From Evernia prunastri (Eukaryota; Ascomycota; Lecanoromycetes; Lecanorales; Parmeliaceae), in NCBI GenBank assembly GCA_003184365.1, contig NKYR01000068.1, positions 124,001 to 188,000 on the forward strand: a stretch of DNA of 64,000 bases. The letters run 5' to 3'. How positions within the stretch are numbered: the stretch's first letter is position 1; each line of letters opens with the position of its first letter. Below, piece after piece: positions 33,066-44,280 of the stretch. A program made the translations under genes and the position numbers. The notes under the pieces were generated by a model, which was not told where the DNA came from, ran no database searches, and saw only the letters and a program-made list of their open reading frames with translations.

Positions 33066-33712
33066 TTAGGACGGTGGAGGCGCGTCTGCACCCGTGGTGG
33101 AGGTGCTGTTCGAAGGGGGACAGTCCGGTCGGCTGAATGGGGTACCCTGGGGTGCGGTGGTGCAGACATTGTCACCGGCGATGAGGTTCGTGCAGTTGGG
33201 GTTGTTGATAAGCGGGTTGAAGGCGTAGAAATCCGCCAGGGTCAGATTGCCAGCCGAGGAAGTCGAATTGGCGGTCGAGGCGACGACGGAAGCGCAGGTG
33301 TCGCCCGGCTTGACGGTGTAGGTTGAGCAGCATCCGGGGATTTTGCTCGGAGATGGTCAGCTTCCACATCCAACCATTTCTGATGATCCTTGGCTCACAT
33401 TGTAGTGTTGGCGATGAGGTTTGTGCCCTCGAGGTTGAGGCAGTTGAGAGCTATGATGTCGGCTGTTGACACGGATTGAGCCTGGGAGATTGTTCGACAG
33501 GAGTCATTCGCGACGACGGTGTAGTCGTGAGCTGGGAGACATTGCCTGTGTTCGACGGATTAGTAGCTATTACCTGTAACGCGCGAAGACACCCACCCTC
33601 TAGTGGAGATTACCCTGCTGCCAGCAGCATGGACGCCCAACGTGGAGGGTGCCAAGGTAGCCATGAGCATGACTGCTGCTGGGCTCAAGCTCGGCGAAGT
33701 GCTGAAATGCAT
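33066..33712 (-). CDS. Secreted protein with two LysM domains
   Basis: No long open frame shows this gene; it appears only after splicing. Exons 33597-33712, 33399-33545 and 33066-33345 (introns of 51 and 53 nt, with CTAAT and CTGAC branch sites) give 180 aa. A signal peptide at the N-terminus (MHFSTSP...MLMATLAPSTLG) is followed by CLPAHDYTVVANDSCRTISQ and IALNCLNLEGTNL (LysM 1). Then come GCCSTYTVKPGDTCASVV and FYAFNPLINNPNCTNLI (LysM 2), and a Ser/Thr/Pro-rich tail. LysM domains bind chitin or related glycans. Small fungal secreted LysM proteins may mask chitin or protect hyphae. The role here is inferred, and no catalytic domain is present. Confidence 0.85.
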
Positions 33713-34653
33713 GGTGTTTGTAGGAATGTGATGGACTAGTTTGGGTACTGTGAGAGTGAAGTGTAGAAATGAAAATGAGACAGCGATCAACGCAGTGAAG
33801 AATTGAAGTAGTGTAGAGAATGTTTAAAGATTTTTCTGGACATGCATCCACCTTATATATTCAGCGAAGAACTGCCTGGAAGCTGACCAGACATAGCGTG
33901 AAACGCAGAGCCTGTAAATTCTTGACAGTGGGACTCTGTTTCTAATTCAGTTACCCAAGATCGTTCTCATCTTTTCAGGAGATCCTGCATTCTTGGGCCA
34001 CAAATGCACGGTTCTCGAGGGCGATTGTGAACTCATCTACCCTCGACGTTTACAAAACATGGCTTGCAAACGGCTGAAACAGAGCGGGAGTCGGCAGATT
34101 CCATGCAATGTTTCAAAGATGGGAATACAGCAGATGATGCCACTTTCCAAGTGTTCCTTTCTCCGGCGGGTTTTATTGCGGTCGCAGGGCACAATGACTC
34201 ATACTTCTAAACAAACCTGCAGATTCAGTTTGACATTCTTCGAACATGGCGTCAGCGTACGAGATTGACTCCGAGACATCAGAGTGTTTGCAGGGTACAT
34301 TTGTATCAACATGGTGAAGCCAAGAATCACAAACATTGCTTGTAGGCTCGCAGTGAGCAGTGAGAGTAGGCAAGGTGTCAGAAGAGATAGCAGTTGAAAC
34401 AGGTACAACTCCTCAAACCCTTGGTCAAGGCAGCATCTGAGGAATTTTCTGAGCTGTTTGATGCTCCATCCTCGATCATGAAGTAGAGTAGTACAGAATT
34501 CCGGTCCCGACTCCCATTGCTCCTGCCGCGTTGGCCCCGCTACCTCGCTTAGTCATTACTCTAGCAGCTGCAAAAATTGCAGCCAATCACGAAAACTTCT
34601 TGACTTTTTGCAAATTGAATCTTGCGACATCCACAGCGTCGGCTGAAATTATC
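33713..34653. other. Intergenic, divergent promoters of the LysM gene and POL5
   Basis: About 940 bases without a supported gene. An open extension of the POL5 frame reaches 34531 but lacks an ATG. Confidence 0.4.
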
Positions 34654-37600
34654 ATGCTGAAGAAGAGACGCAGGGAGCAGCCTGCTATCGACGTACAGCT
34701 GGTGGAGATCTATGAGGATTTAGCGAATGTCGATGAAGATATTAGACTGAAAGCCGCCCAAGCTCTGCTCACGAATTTTGTAGCTGACAAGAGATCCACG
34801 GGGGAGCAGCTCAATGAGATTGTGAGGAGGCTTTTCAGGGGCCTGTGCAGTGGTCGGAAGGCTGCTCGATTGGGCTTCTCGGTTGTGCTTACTGAACTCC
34901 TAACCGAACTTTTGGGCCTAAGTGGAAGGAGTGTGGCAGGGTTTCAAGATATCTTGGAGCTGATTGAGACTCTGAAGAAGCAGAGCCAAGTACCCGGCAA
35001 CGTCTCCGGCCAGGTATGTGGTTCCGGGATAAGCCCACACCTGTCGGGCTGTTGAACATAGTGTGTATAGGAAGAGCGAGATCACCAATTTGGACGACTC
35101 TTTGGCGCGGAGTCTATTATCAAGTCAGGAATCCTGTTCCAGCCGAACAACGGGGTAGAGGCCTGGTCCGATGTCTTAGACGTTGTCTATGACTTGGCAA
35201 AGAAGAAGCCCTGGCTAAGGGAAGAATGCGGCTTCATCTTGTTCAATTCGGTTCAAATCTTGAAGGGGAAAGACGTGAAGTTCGCCCGACTGATTATTGA
35301 CAAGTTGCAGGCCAATGGAATGTCTAAGACACCCCAGGGCCTAGCAATATGGATTCGGACTCGGGCGGAATTCCCTTCGATTGAACTCCCTCGGGCCGTG
35401 TGGCATCACGACGACCCATTGAATGTCAAAGAGAAATCCAGATTAGCCAAAATATTGATGGAAGCTCCTTCGATCAATTCGCCACAGGATAGAAACGAAC
35501 CAGAGGTTACTACAAAAGGTGCTTGGACTACTAAACTGCAGTTTGCGTGGGATGTGATACTAGCAGAGTTGCTGGATATTCGACCACAAGGTCTGCAGAA
35601 GAGTACAAAGCCTGCGAAACGTATCAAATTCGCTAGCTTTTGGGAGGAATGCATTGACAGTACGTAGTCTTGTGTCCAAGAAGAGCCCGTACTAAGGAAG
35701 CCAGATACGTTGTTTGCCGCCTCATCTTCAGAAGAACGGAAGTACTCGGGATTCTTGCTATTTCAGCGAATGATTCCTAACACACCCGTGAAACTGATTT
35801 CTGACCTATTCACAAGAAACTTGATGCGAAGTCTCATCAACCAGCTTGCCTCCCCAGACCGTTATCTCCACCGCGCTGCCGATAGATCCATCAAGGCGAT
35901 ACTTGCCAGAGCTCGCGAGAATCCAAACACCAGAGCACCAATTTTAAAAGCGCTCTTAAATCCTGTATACGGAGACATGAATTTCGATAAGATAACAAAG
36001 ACCAAGACAATTGAAACTCTGATCTCTTTGGTGAATGACCCGGCTTTTGAGCAAGTGGTTGAAGTGTACGAAGACTTGATCCTGCGACCTGGGGTGGAAG
36101 ATGAGAAGACCGCAGCTCCGAGACGGCAGTCTGCAGCTGACCAGCTTGTCTTGGCTGTCCGATCCATACAACATCATCCTACTGAAGAAATCCTCGCGAA
36201 AGGCGAACGTTCATTCAGTATCCGCAGGGTCTTGGCTCTTCTGGCAAAGTACGCTTACTTCGATGTCGACAATGCTCCGGACGACCGAGGTCTTTGTCCA
36301 ACTCCGAAGATCTCGCAAGCATCACGGGAGATGTTCAGAATGCGTATCTCCTCATGTTTATCGAGCCTAGTCGTTAAGCCGACAAGAGAGCCGTCCTACT
36401 TTGCCTACGAGCTTGTATGCAATATCCGTGGTCGAGAAGAGAATCAGAATCATGCCCAGGCCGTCTTGAACGCCGATGGCAATGTGCGTAGCGTACTTAC
36501 CAAAGCGTGGGAGACATTGGGAAAGGTACATCAACAATCTAATCATTTGGCCATTTCAGACGGAGAACAGCGGTTCTTCCGTGCTCTCGAGCTCTTGTAC
36601 TCCTTGACCATCCTACAGGTGCATAATGAGGAAGCCGATGCAGTTGGTATACTGAGCGAACTCAACGGCAGCTTCAAGACGCTACATCACAAGAAGAAGC
36701 GTCCTCAAGATTCTGCGACACTGATCGAGATACTTTTGAGCTTCATAGCAAAACCCTCACAACTATTCCGACGTCTAGCTCAAGAAGTGTTCACGGCTTG
36801 TGCCTCCGAGCTTGATGAAACTGCTTTACGATCCATGCTCGCGGTAGGAATCATGGTCCCGCTTGATGATAGCAGCGCTGACTAGCTCAGGTCCTGGAAA
36901 CCAAGGAGAATCTGTCGGGCCAGTCACAAATGTTCGATCAGGCAGATGAAGTTGGGGAAGTGGGCTCTGCATCTGACGTCGAGGAAGTCGATATGGCTGA
37001 GGCCGGGTCCACAAGCCCTTCCACTGACGAAGAATCTGATGGAGGCTCCAGCGACACAGATGCTGCCGACTCGGATGAAGACGGTGATGAACTGGAAGCA
37101 CTCAATGCAAAGCTTGCACAAATTGTGGGCAATCGGACTGGCAAAGAAGACCTAGACACAGAGGACAGTTCCTCGTCAGACGAAGAAATGACGGACGAGC
37201 AAATGTTCGAGTTGAACGGGTCTCTGGAGAATATCTTCAGAGAGCAAAAGAAGGTCACGAGCAAGAAGACTGAGAAGAAAGATGCCAAAGAGAACATAGT
37301 CAATTTCAAAGGCCGTGTATTGGATCTACTGGAGATATACGTCAAGCAAGAGCACGGCAATGGTCTAGCTCTAGCTCTTTCCCTACCGATCCTCGTGCTG
37401 GTACGAACGACAACAAGTCCAGTGGTATCCCGCAAGGCGTGCGAAGTGATGAGAGAATATGCTCGGCTTTGCAAAGGTGACGGGGTGCCTCACATCGAGG
37501 ACGCAGAGGCTGTATTTGATCTGCTTCAATCTGTTCACATTGAAGCTATGAAGGAGGGCTCGAACGCCCTTGCCAGCGCATGTAGTCAGGCAAGTTTGCT

Positions 37601-37760
37601 TCTCGTGAGAGTGCTAGTCGCTCACGATAGGGAACATCTGCGGAGGGTGGTGAGGATCTATGGAGCCACGCAAGAGAACGCTCTGTTCAACTCTAGCTGT
37701 AAGGTGAAGACGTCGTTCTTCACGGATTGGCTCAATTGGTTTACCTCAGCGAGGAAGTGA
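34654..37760 (+). CDS. POL5: Pol5/MYBBP1A-like ribosome biogenesis protein
   Basis: Four exons, 34654-35013, 35071-35659, 35705-36843 and 36891-37760, encode 985 aa. HEAT-like helices open with DVQLVEIYEDLANVDEDIRL and AARLGFSVVLTELL. The junctions give SGQ+EERDHQFGRLFG, CID+NTLFAASSSEERK and RSMLA+VLETKENLSGQSQMF. A strongly acidic segment (about residues 710-770, DEDGDELEALNAKLAQIVG) and a Lys-rich EQKKVTSKKTEKKDAK stretch follow, as in the family. Although named DNA polymerase phi, yeast Pol5 acts in rRNA synthesis and early ribosome assembly in the nucleolus. It ends 19 bp from the convergent BTB copy B. Confidence 0.93.
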
Positions 37761-37779
37761 GCTACGACTCCGCCCATTC

Positions 37780-38565
37780 TTAGGTGGCGTTGACCGTCAA
37801 GACTTCCAAGTACAGTTCTCGTTGCTCATAAGGGTCCCTCACGTCTTCACAGCCCTTGTGAATGAATACCCTCACGAGGTCGTCCCCAAAGTCCCCGCAG
37901 TCTCTGTTAAGAGTCACCCATGCCTCCGCCTCGCACTCAGCTGGACAGTGCAAGATATCTTAACGGAGTTGGTCCAGAAAGACTCTGCGAAGCTTTGATC
38001 CAGGAGCAGATCTTTCACAGGCGGTGCCCACATTGTAAGGCTCTATACGGTTTACGTTCAATTCATCAATCAAACCAAGCATTGCAAGATCTTTGAAGAT
38101 TGCACAACCAAGCTTGTCTCCGAGTACCCACGCTTGAATGAGGGTCTGGACAGTGGATGCGCAGCAGTGTAGAGGACTGTCGTGGTCGTGGTCGAGATCG
38201 CAATCTTTGGGGCTGCCGCCGATCTCGCCAACATATAACCACTGAGTGAACAGAGCGAAGGCGTCGATGTCGTCTTCCGGGAGGGTGACGACTTTGGAGT
38301 TTGCTTCTGTAAACGACCCATTCAGAGCTGCAGCAAAGAACGGTGATGATCTGGTAAGGAGTTCTTTTGGCAAATGCCACGTTTTTGCATTGTCCACGGT
38401 GCCAACGATCACTGCGATGGGCTCGGATGTAAGACTGCGATAAAGATTAGTCAAGAGGATATGACGCTCCTTTCGTTAGCTCAGAGGAAAGTTCACTTAC
38501 AGCTCGAGACACTCTGTGGTCTTGACGCCTTTGTAGACTGCGGTGTCTGGTATTGATTTTGACAT
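37780..38565 (-). pseudogene. BTB/POZ protein, copy B, interrupted by an in-frame stop codon
   Basis: Exon 1 38501-38565 and exon 2 from 38434 (66-nt intron at the same position and phase as in copy A) encode a BTB protein: LTSEPIAVIVGTVDNAKTW, LPKELLTRSSPFFAAALN, QWLYVGEIGG and WVLGDKLGCAIFKDLAM. Translation meets TAA at 37960-37962, just after SKLRRVFLDQLR. The same frame then continues for 59 more codons, which clearly match copy A (WVTLNRD..., RDPYEQRELYLEVL against NPYEQGKRYMEVL), to a natural-looking stop at 37780-37782. It is either a recently disabled copy, a truncated 179-aa protein or, least likely, a readthrough case. The BTB core itself is intact before the stop. Confidence 0.75.
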
Positions 38566-39037
38566 GGTGGAGACTGTCGCCGGGTTAATGAGATGCTATT
38601 TGATGATTGAATAGGATCGGAACCTGCAATGATTCCGAACAATCTGACCGTAGCAGTTGTAAGTTCACCGACTGCTTTGATGCAAACATCGAGTGGCTTT
38701 TCGAGGAATTCATGTTCTAAGTCAGTCAAATGGTCAAGTGAAATTGAGTGTGGGTGAACTATTAATGATCAGACCCAGATGAGTACTTTGCGTTCAGTAC
38801 CTCAATCTGTGACTATGAAACTCATTAATTTCCCGCACCCCTCTCTGGATGTCATACACAATTGCCAACGCATTAAAAAATTTACTTCTTGCAAGTCGTT
38901 GATGAACATTTCTTCGGGGAAGTTCAAACATCTCTATCAGTATCAGTGTCACTTGCATATTATCAAGCCTCACATACACTTCTACTTCAACTTTTCTCAC
39001 CAAGCCTCGCGGTAATCAGATCAGCTCAAGATTCAGC
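38566..39037. other. Intergenic between BTB copies B and C
   Basis: 472 bases between the divergent copies B and C; must hold both promoters. An open frame without ATG runs from 38889 into copy C exon 1. Confidence 0.4.
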
Positions 39038-39720
39038 ATGGCCAATACCGGAACCTCACCCACCCATAGACGGTGTCAACGGTCCAGAGGGTCTTGCACT
39101 GTTCGTGCACAGTTTATACATGGTATTTGAGTCATGCTAATTAATTCGGCTTTAGTCTAGAAGATACTACCACAGTTGTTGTCACGGTTGGAGGTGAAGA
39201 TGAGAAGGTCGCTTGGACCTTGCCAAAGAGCCTTCTCACCCACCACTCGACATTCTTCAGCGCCGCTCTCAACGACACAGTTGTCAAGGCACGAACGGAA
39301 TCCATAACTATGCCAGAAGATAAGCCTGTGACATTTCGCCAATTCGTCCAATGGCTGTACGTTGGACACATCAAGACAAATAACGAAGACGAATGGCTGG
39401 GAGCTTGGGTCCTCGGGGACGAGATTGGCAGCATTGCGTTTCGGAACTGCGCGATGACCAAATTGGTTGAACACTATTACAATTTTCGTTCGGCGACTGT
39501 CGCAACCGTTTACCTTACATCCGTCTCTGGCTCAAAATTACGCAAGTGGGCTGTTGACGAATTTCGGTTCAGGTTGAAGGCAGGGGCTATGAACGATGAA
39601 GCGGGTTGGATGTCAATGGTGGAGAGCGAGCCTGAGTTCGCGATCGATCTTGCCAAATCGATTGTAAGAGGAGATAAAGTCAAGAGGCGTGGTGCTCCTT
39701 TGAAGGATCTCTTCGAATAG
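39038..39720 (+). CDS. BTB/POZ protein, copy C, with an uncertain or broken first exon
   Basis: Exon 2 (39156-39720) is clear: LEDTTTVVVTVGGEDEKVAW, LPKSLLTHHSTFFSAALND, QWLYVGHIKT, WVLGDEIGSIAFRNCAM and SKLRKWAVDEFRF. A 55-nt intron (39101-39155) lies at the conserved position, and exon 1 should end NGPEGLAL. That frame has no ATG upstream, while an ATG at 39038 (MANTGTSPTH) is one base out of frame with it. If one base were corrected, exon 1 would be the same length as in copy B. Alternatives are another upstream exon, or a GTGCAC donor at 39106 that keeps the 39038 frame. The start is therefore unresolved and the copy may be damaged. Confidence 0.55.
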
Positions 39721-40065
39721 TCACGCCTTAAAGCGTGGGAAATGCTGGGTGTTGAGGACTGCAGTGAGAAGTGGAAGAATGAAGCTCGGAAGGTTTGGCG
39801 GGAGACCAAGTACACGGAAAGAATAGATAGAAATATCGAAAATCTCATGATGACTTCACCCTCTTGTTCACATGATTTTATACTAACGTCCGTTGAGAAA
39901 GTCGCAAGGATTGAGGCAATTTTATAGACTTGAAATATGACGCTAGAGGGTTACTGGGCCAACGCATCGTAAGCCAAACATAAATGGTCAACAAGACTTG
40001 CAACGTATATTTCAAGTTTTTTTTATCTTGCACTTCGTGATTCGGACGTCTTTGGTACGCTGACG
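39721..40065. other. Intergenic, BUB1 promoter
   Basis: 345 bases between BTB copy C and BUB1, with an AT-rich stretch just upstream of the BUB1 start. No gene seen. Confidence 0.4.
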
Positions 40066-43000
40066 ATGGAGGACCTAATCAATTTCGACATCATTGAAAC
40101 TCACAAGGAAAATATTCAGTCGCTTCCCGGAGGCCGATCTGCAAAGGCACTCGCGGCCACATTCGCCCCTACATTTTTGCGCCCACTAGGACCTACTCCA
40201 GGAGACACGAGGAATCTCAACGATGCGATTCGAGAGGAGTACGAGTTGGAGCTGATTGCAATTGCGGACTCGGACGACCCTTTAGATGTCTACGACCGAT
40301 ATGTGAAATGGACCTTGAGTGCCTACCCCTCCGCTCAAGCAACACCAGAGTCGCAACTACGATCACTTCTTGAGCGAGCTACCAAAGCTTTCCAGTCTGC
40401 GACGCACTACAAGAACGATCCACGATACCTGAAACTATGGCTGAGCTACATTCGATTCTTCTCAGACGCTCCCCGAGAGACTTTCGCATACCTTGCAAGA
40501 CACAATATTGGCGAAGGCCTTGCACTTTTCTACGAGGAGTTTTCGGCGTGGCTTGAAGGGGCTGGAAGATGGACACAAGCAGATGAGGTTTACAAGCTTG
40601 GAATTGAGCGAGAAGCTCGCCCCGCAGAGCGCTTGATCCGCAAATTCGGTGATTTCCAACACCGATTCGAGTCTCGAGTGCAGAGTGAAAACGAGCCTTC
40701 GTCTCCAGCGCTACCGACGGTACGACCAGCATTGGTGGCAAAGATGGACCCTTTCGCGGTATCAACACCTCGATCTTCAGACCCTCAAGCTCCACGATTG
40801 CCCTCGGGGATTGGAGGGTCATCAACAGCACGGGGCGGAAGACAAAAGCTTGCAATATTCAGCGACGCTGATGGACCAGCACATGATGCCAGTACTACCG
40901 GCGAAGCAGCCAAAGGGTGGGATAACATTGGAACGATAGCAGATCGTAAGAAGGAGAACGTCATGGAAGCTAGGCCTTGGACAGGAGAGACTCTGAAGGC
41001 CGGCAAGAAGACAGGTGGAGTGCCAAAGATGGCGATCTTTAAAGACGAGGTATGTTCTGCTTGTGAGATATCTCCGCACATATGTTTACGATCATAGGAC
41101 TAATGGCTGGCATTCTGGCGTCATGTATTATTTAGTCAAGCGCGCAAGTAACGAATACCAATGAATCAAATGTTTCGAGATTCGCAGATCAACAACAGGT
41201 CACAAATCCCCGTACAGGCAAGATCGAACGTGTCTTCGTGAATTTAGAAGCGGTATACCCTAATGATAATGATGATGGCGAAGAGTTGAGTTTTGAAGAA
41301 TTGAGAGCCAAGTCGAGAGGGTGGCTGAATCGTGATTGGGCCGCTGAAAGCAAGCAGAGGATAGCAGAAGTAATCCAAGCTCGTGATGCAGAAGATCAAT
41401 GCTCTACGGCTGCCTCCGCCGCGAAAGAAGCCGTCGAGGTTTTGCAACCTGCTCGCCCCAAGCCAGACACCCAGAGCAGATCCAATACGCAGCTCGAGAC
41501 TACGATCGCTGTGGACATTGGACGCGAAGGCAAGGCTGGACGTCCGAAGAAGACGAAGGTTAGAGAGGTAAAGGGAGAAACCCAGACAAGTATGATTGAG
41601 GGCTGCCAATTTCGAAGTAAGGAGCTTACATCTTGCAGTCATGACGAATCTCGAATCGCCTACGGGGCCGAAGTTGAGGCGCAAGAAATCTGCAGAACCT
41701 ACTATGACTCTTCATACCAAAGCAGCCACCGAAGATATCTTGGACATCTTCAATCAGCCTCTTAGAAATGTCGATCCAATGGCGGGTCCAGATGATAGTG
41801 CTGATGATAGCGATTACGACGATGACGACTACACTAGCGCAGGAGAAAGCACAGGGACTGGAAGAATTTCTGGTACTAGTGAATTCGGGGATACTGAGCC
41901 AGACGTCAAGGGTGTGACGGCTCACGAGGATACTAACGGTGCTGCTTCGAGTGTGAGCCCGTGGTCTGATTTCACTGCAAGCAAGCACGTTCCGAACCTG
42001 GAGACATATGAGCCTGAAGAACAAGAAGCCACGAATGGAGCAGACCTGGACGGTTTCGTGGTTCTCGAAGAGCCTGCCCCAATCGGTGAAGAGAAAGACG
42101 AAGACATCGATCTGATAACGCCCATTTCTCCTGAGCCAGAGAATGGAGCAATTCGACCAAGATATGTCCCTATACCACCAGAGGATTACGAACCGCCTAC
42201 ACGACCATATAGAGATCCGTCCCAGGTATCTCAAAATCGACTTCCGTTCATGACGCCGATCGTTGAGAAGACTGAGTCCTCAATGGGTGCTCTGACTATT
42301 CGAGAAGAGAAAGACTATTTCAATTCGAAGACTCCATCGAGGCACCAGAACAAGGGCCATGCAACGCCTCAAATTGACGAGGAGCTTCTCAGCAGTCCTT
42401 TCCAGGAAATCGTCAACGAAGCACCGCCACCACGCCTTCCAAAGTTAAAGATTGCCAAATCGAAGACTGCGCTGAACTCGGCAAAAGATCCTAAAGGACC
42501 TATTATCAAAGATGCACAATGCAATCCTGTCGATGACTCTGTCCGTAATAGCATACTGGAGAACGTCCAACCACCATTAACATCTTACTCGGGATACTAT
42601 GACTACAGACCCCTGACCTGCAACAAAGGCCCAGAAATCCGCAAATTCATCAAGGCTCTTGCAAAGGCAAAGGGTGGATCCGACAAGACTACCACGTCCA
42701 TCTCTATGCCACCAACCCTTCGCTTTCCCCAAGCGTCAACGAAGACGTACACCATAAAGCGCGAGCTCGGCAAGGGCGCTTTCGCACCTGTATACCTCGC
42801 TGAACAAGAAGACAGCTCCGATCCAGAAAACAACGCCCTTGTGGCAATGAAATGCGAGCACCCTCCCACATCCTGGGAGTTCTACATAATGTCCCTACTG
42901 CAAAGCCGCCTCCCCTCTCCCCACCGTGCTTCACCATCTCTCCTCAAACCACATTCAATGCACCTCTTCGCTGACGAAGGGTACCTCCTTGAAACCTATC

Positions 43001-43773
43001 TCGACCAAGGGACACTTCTCGACCTCGTCAACCTGGCCAAAACAGACCCCTCACACTCAACGAACGGCACGCTCGACGAAAGCGTCGCCATGTTCTTCAC
43101 CGTCGAACTCCTGCGCACGGTGGAAGCTATGCACGGCGTGGGCATCCTGCACGGCGACCTCAAAGCCGACAACTGCCTCGTCCGCCTGTCGAAGCCCGAA
43201 GAGAAGGAGGAATGGGACGCCACGTATCGACCCGACGGCAGCGCGGGCTGGGCCTTGAAGGGTCTCTGCTTGATCGACTTCGGTCGAGGCATCGACATGC
43301 GCGCCTTCAAAGAAGACGTGCAGTTCGTGGCGGACTGGAAGACGGGCAAGCAGGATTGCGTCGAGATGCGCGAACTGCGGCCCTGGACGTACCAGGTCGA
43401 CTACTGGGGCGTCGCGGGCGTCATACACAGTCTCCTCTTCGGAAAGTACATCGAGGACGTGGCCGTGGACGAGAAAGACGCCAACGGCGAACAAGCGGGC
43501 GGTATCGGGCAGAAGAAGAAGTACAAACTCAGGGAAGGCCTGAAGAGGTACTGGCAGACGGAACTGTGGACCGCGTTGTTTGAGATCTTGCTGAACCCGG
43601 CCGCGAACGTGGAGGCCGAGGTCGGAGGCAAACTGCCCTGTGCGGTGGGTTTGAGGCGGTGTCGGGAGGGCATGGAGGAGTGGTTGGCGGGTGAAGGCGG
43701 GAGGAGGAACGAGGGCTTGAAGGCTGGCTTGAGACGGATTGAGGAGAGGATTAGGGAGAGGAAGGGGAGGTGA
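40066..43773 (+). CDS. BUB1: Spindle checkpoint kinase Bub1
   Basis: Exons 40066-41049, 41136-41589 and 41639-43773 encode 1190 aa. The N-terminal Mad3/BUB1 homology region reads IETHKENIQSLPGGRSAKAL, SDDPLDVYDRYVKWTLSAYP and RYLKLWLSYIRF (TPR-like). The middle is disordered and acidic, with a GLEBS-like region plausible around GKIERVFVNLEAVYPNDND. The kinase domain is at the end: GKGAFAPVY loop, MKCEHPPTSWEFY, catalytic loop HGDLKADNCLV, activation DFGRGIDMRAF and DYWGVAGVIHSLLFG. All key kinase residues are present, which separates it from pseudokinase Mad3/BubR1. Bub1 localises at kinetochores and phosphorylates histone H2A. Confidence 0.95.
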
Positions 43774-44280
43774 AGTAGGTAGGACATGGACTTTGTTTTA
43801 AGAAGAATGCATTGCGAGGTGTTTCTGGAAAAGATGCATCTCCCGGAGTTATAACGAATCGAGCATGCATGGCGCTTTGGTTCATTTTGTATACCTATCG
43901 TACATGTCTGCATTGCACATCTCTTGCGCTTGCCACAATATATCCAGCAACCTCAAGTGAATAAATACTGGGCGGTATCCATGATCATCATTTTGGCTTC
44001 CGCTTCTTCATGAGATACCCCATCATCATCTCGTCATCTAGCCAATCTTCCACCCGGTAAACGCCGTCGTCTTAAACTCATCATCAACATCCGTAATGCT
44101 CGCGAATATGTCCATTACAGGGAGCGTGCAAGACCTTGAGCTTTTTTTTCTAGAAGAAAAGAGAACCGAATCGTGATCGTAGGAATTGTATGTAAATGCG
44201 TGACAAGTGCAGGGTCAGTGAGGTGCCTCTCGTGTGCCCATTGTATCCACGTGGCAATGTCGTATGAAGAGGGGTTTCTC
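43774..44280. other. Convergent intergenic region
   Basis: 507 bases between the ends of BUB1 and the next minus-strand gene. A T-run near 44142. Nothing else recognised. Confidence 0.45.

Noticed and set aside
35245..35265. B-box-like GGTTCAAATC, possible tRNA
   Set aside because: It lies inside the POL5 coding exon, has no A box or paired acceptor stem around it, and is explained by the protein sequence.
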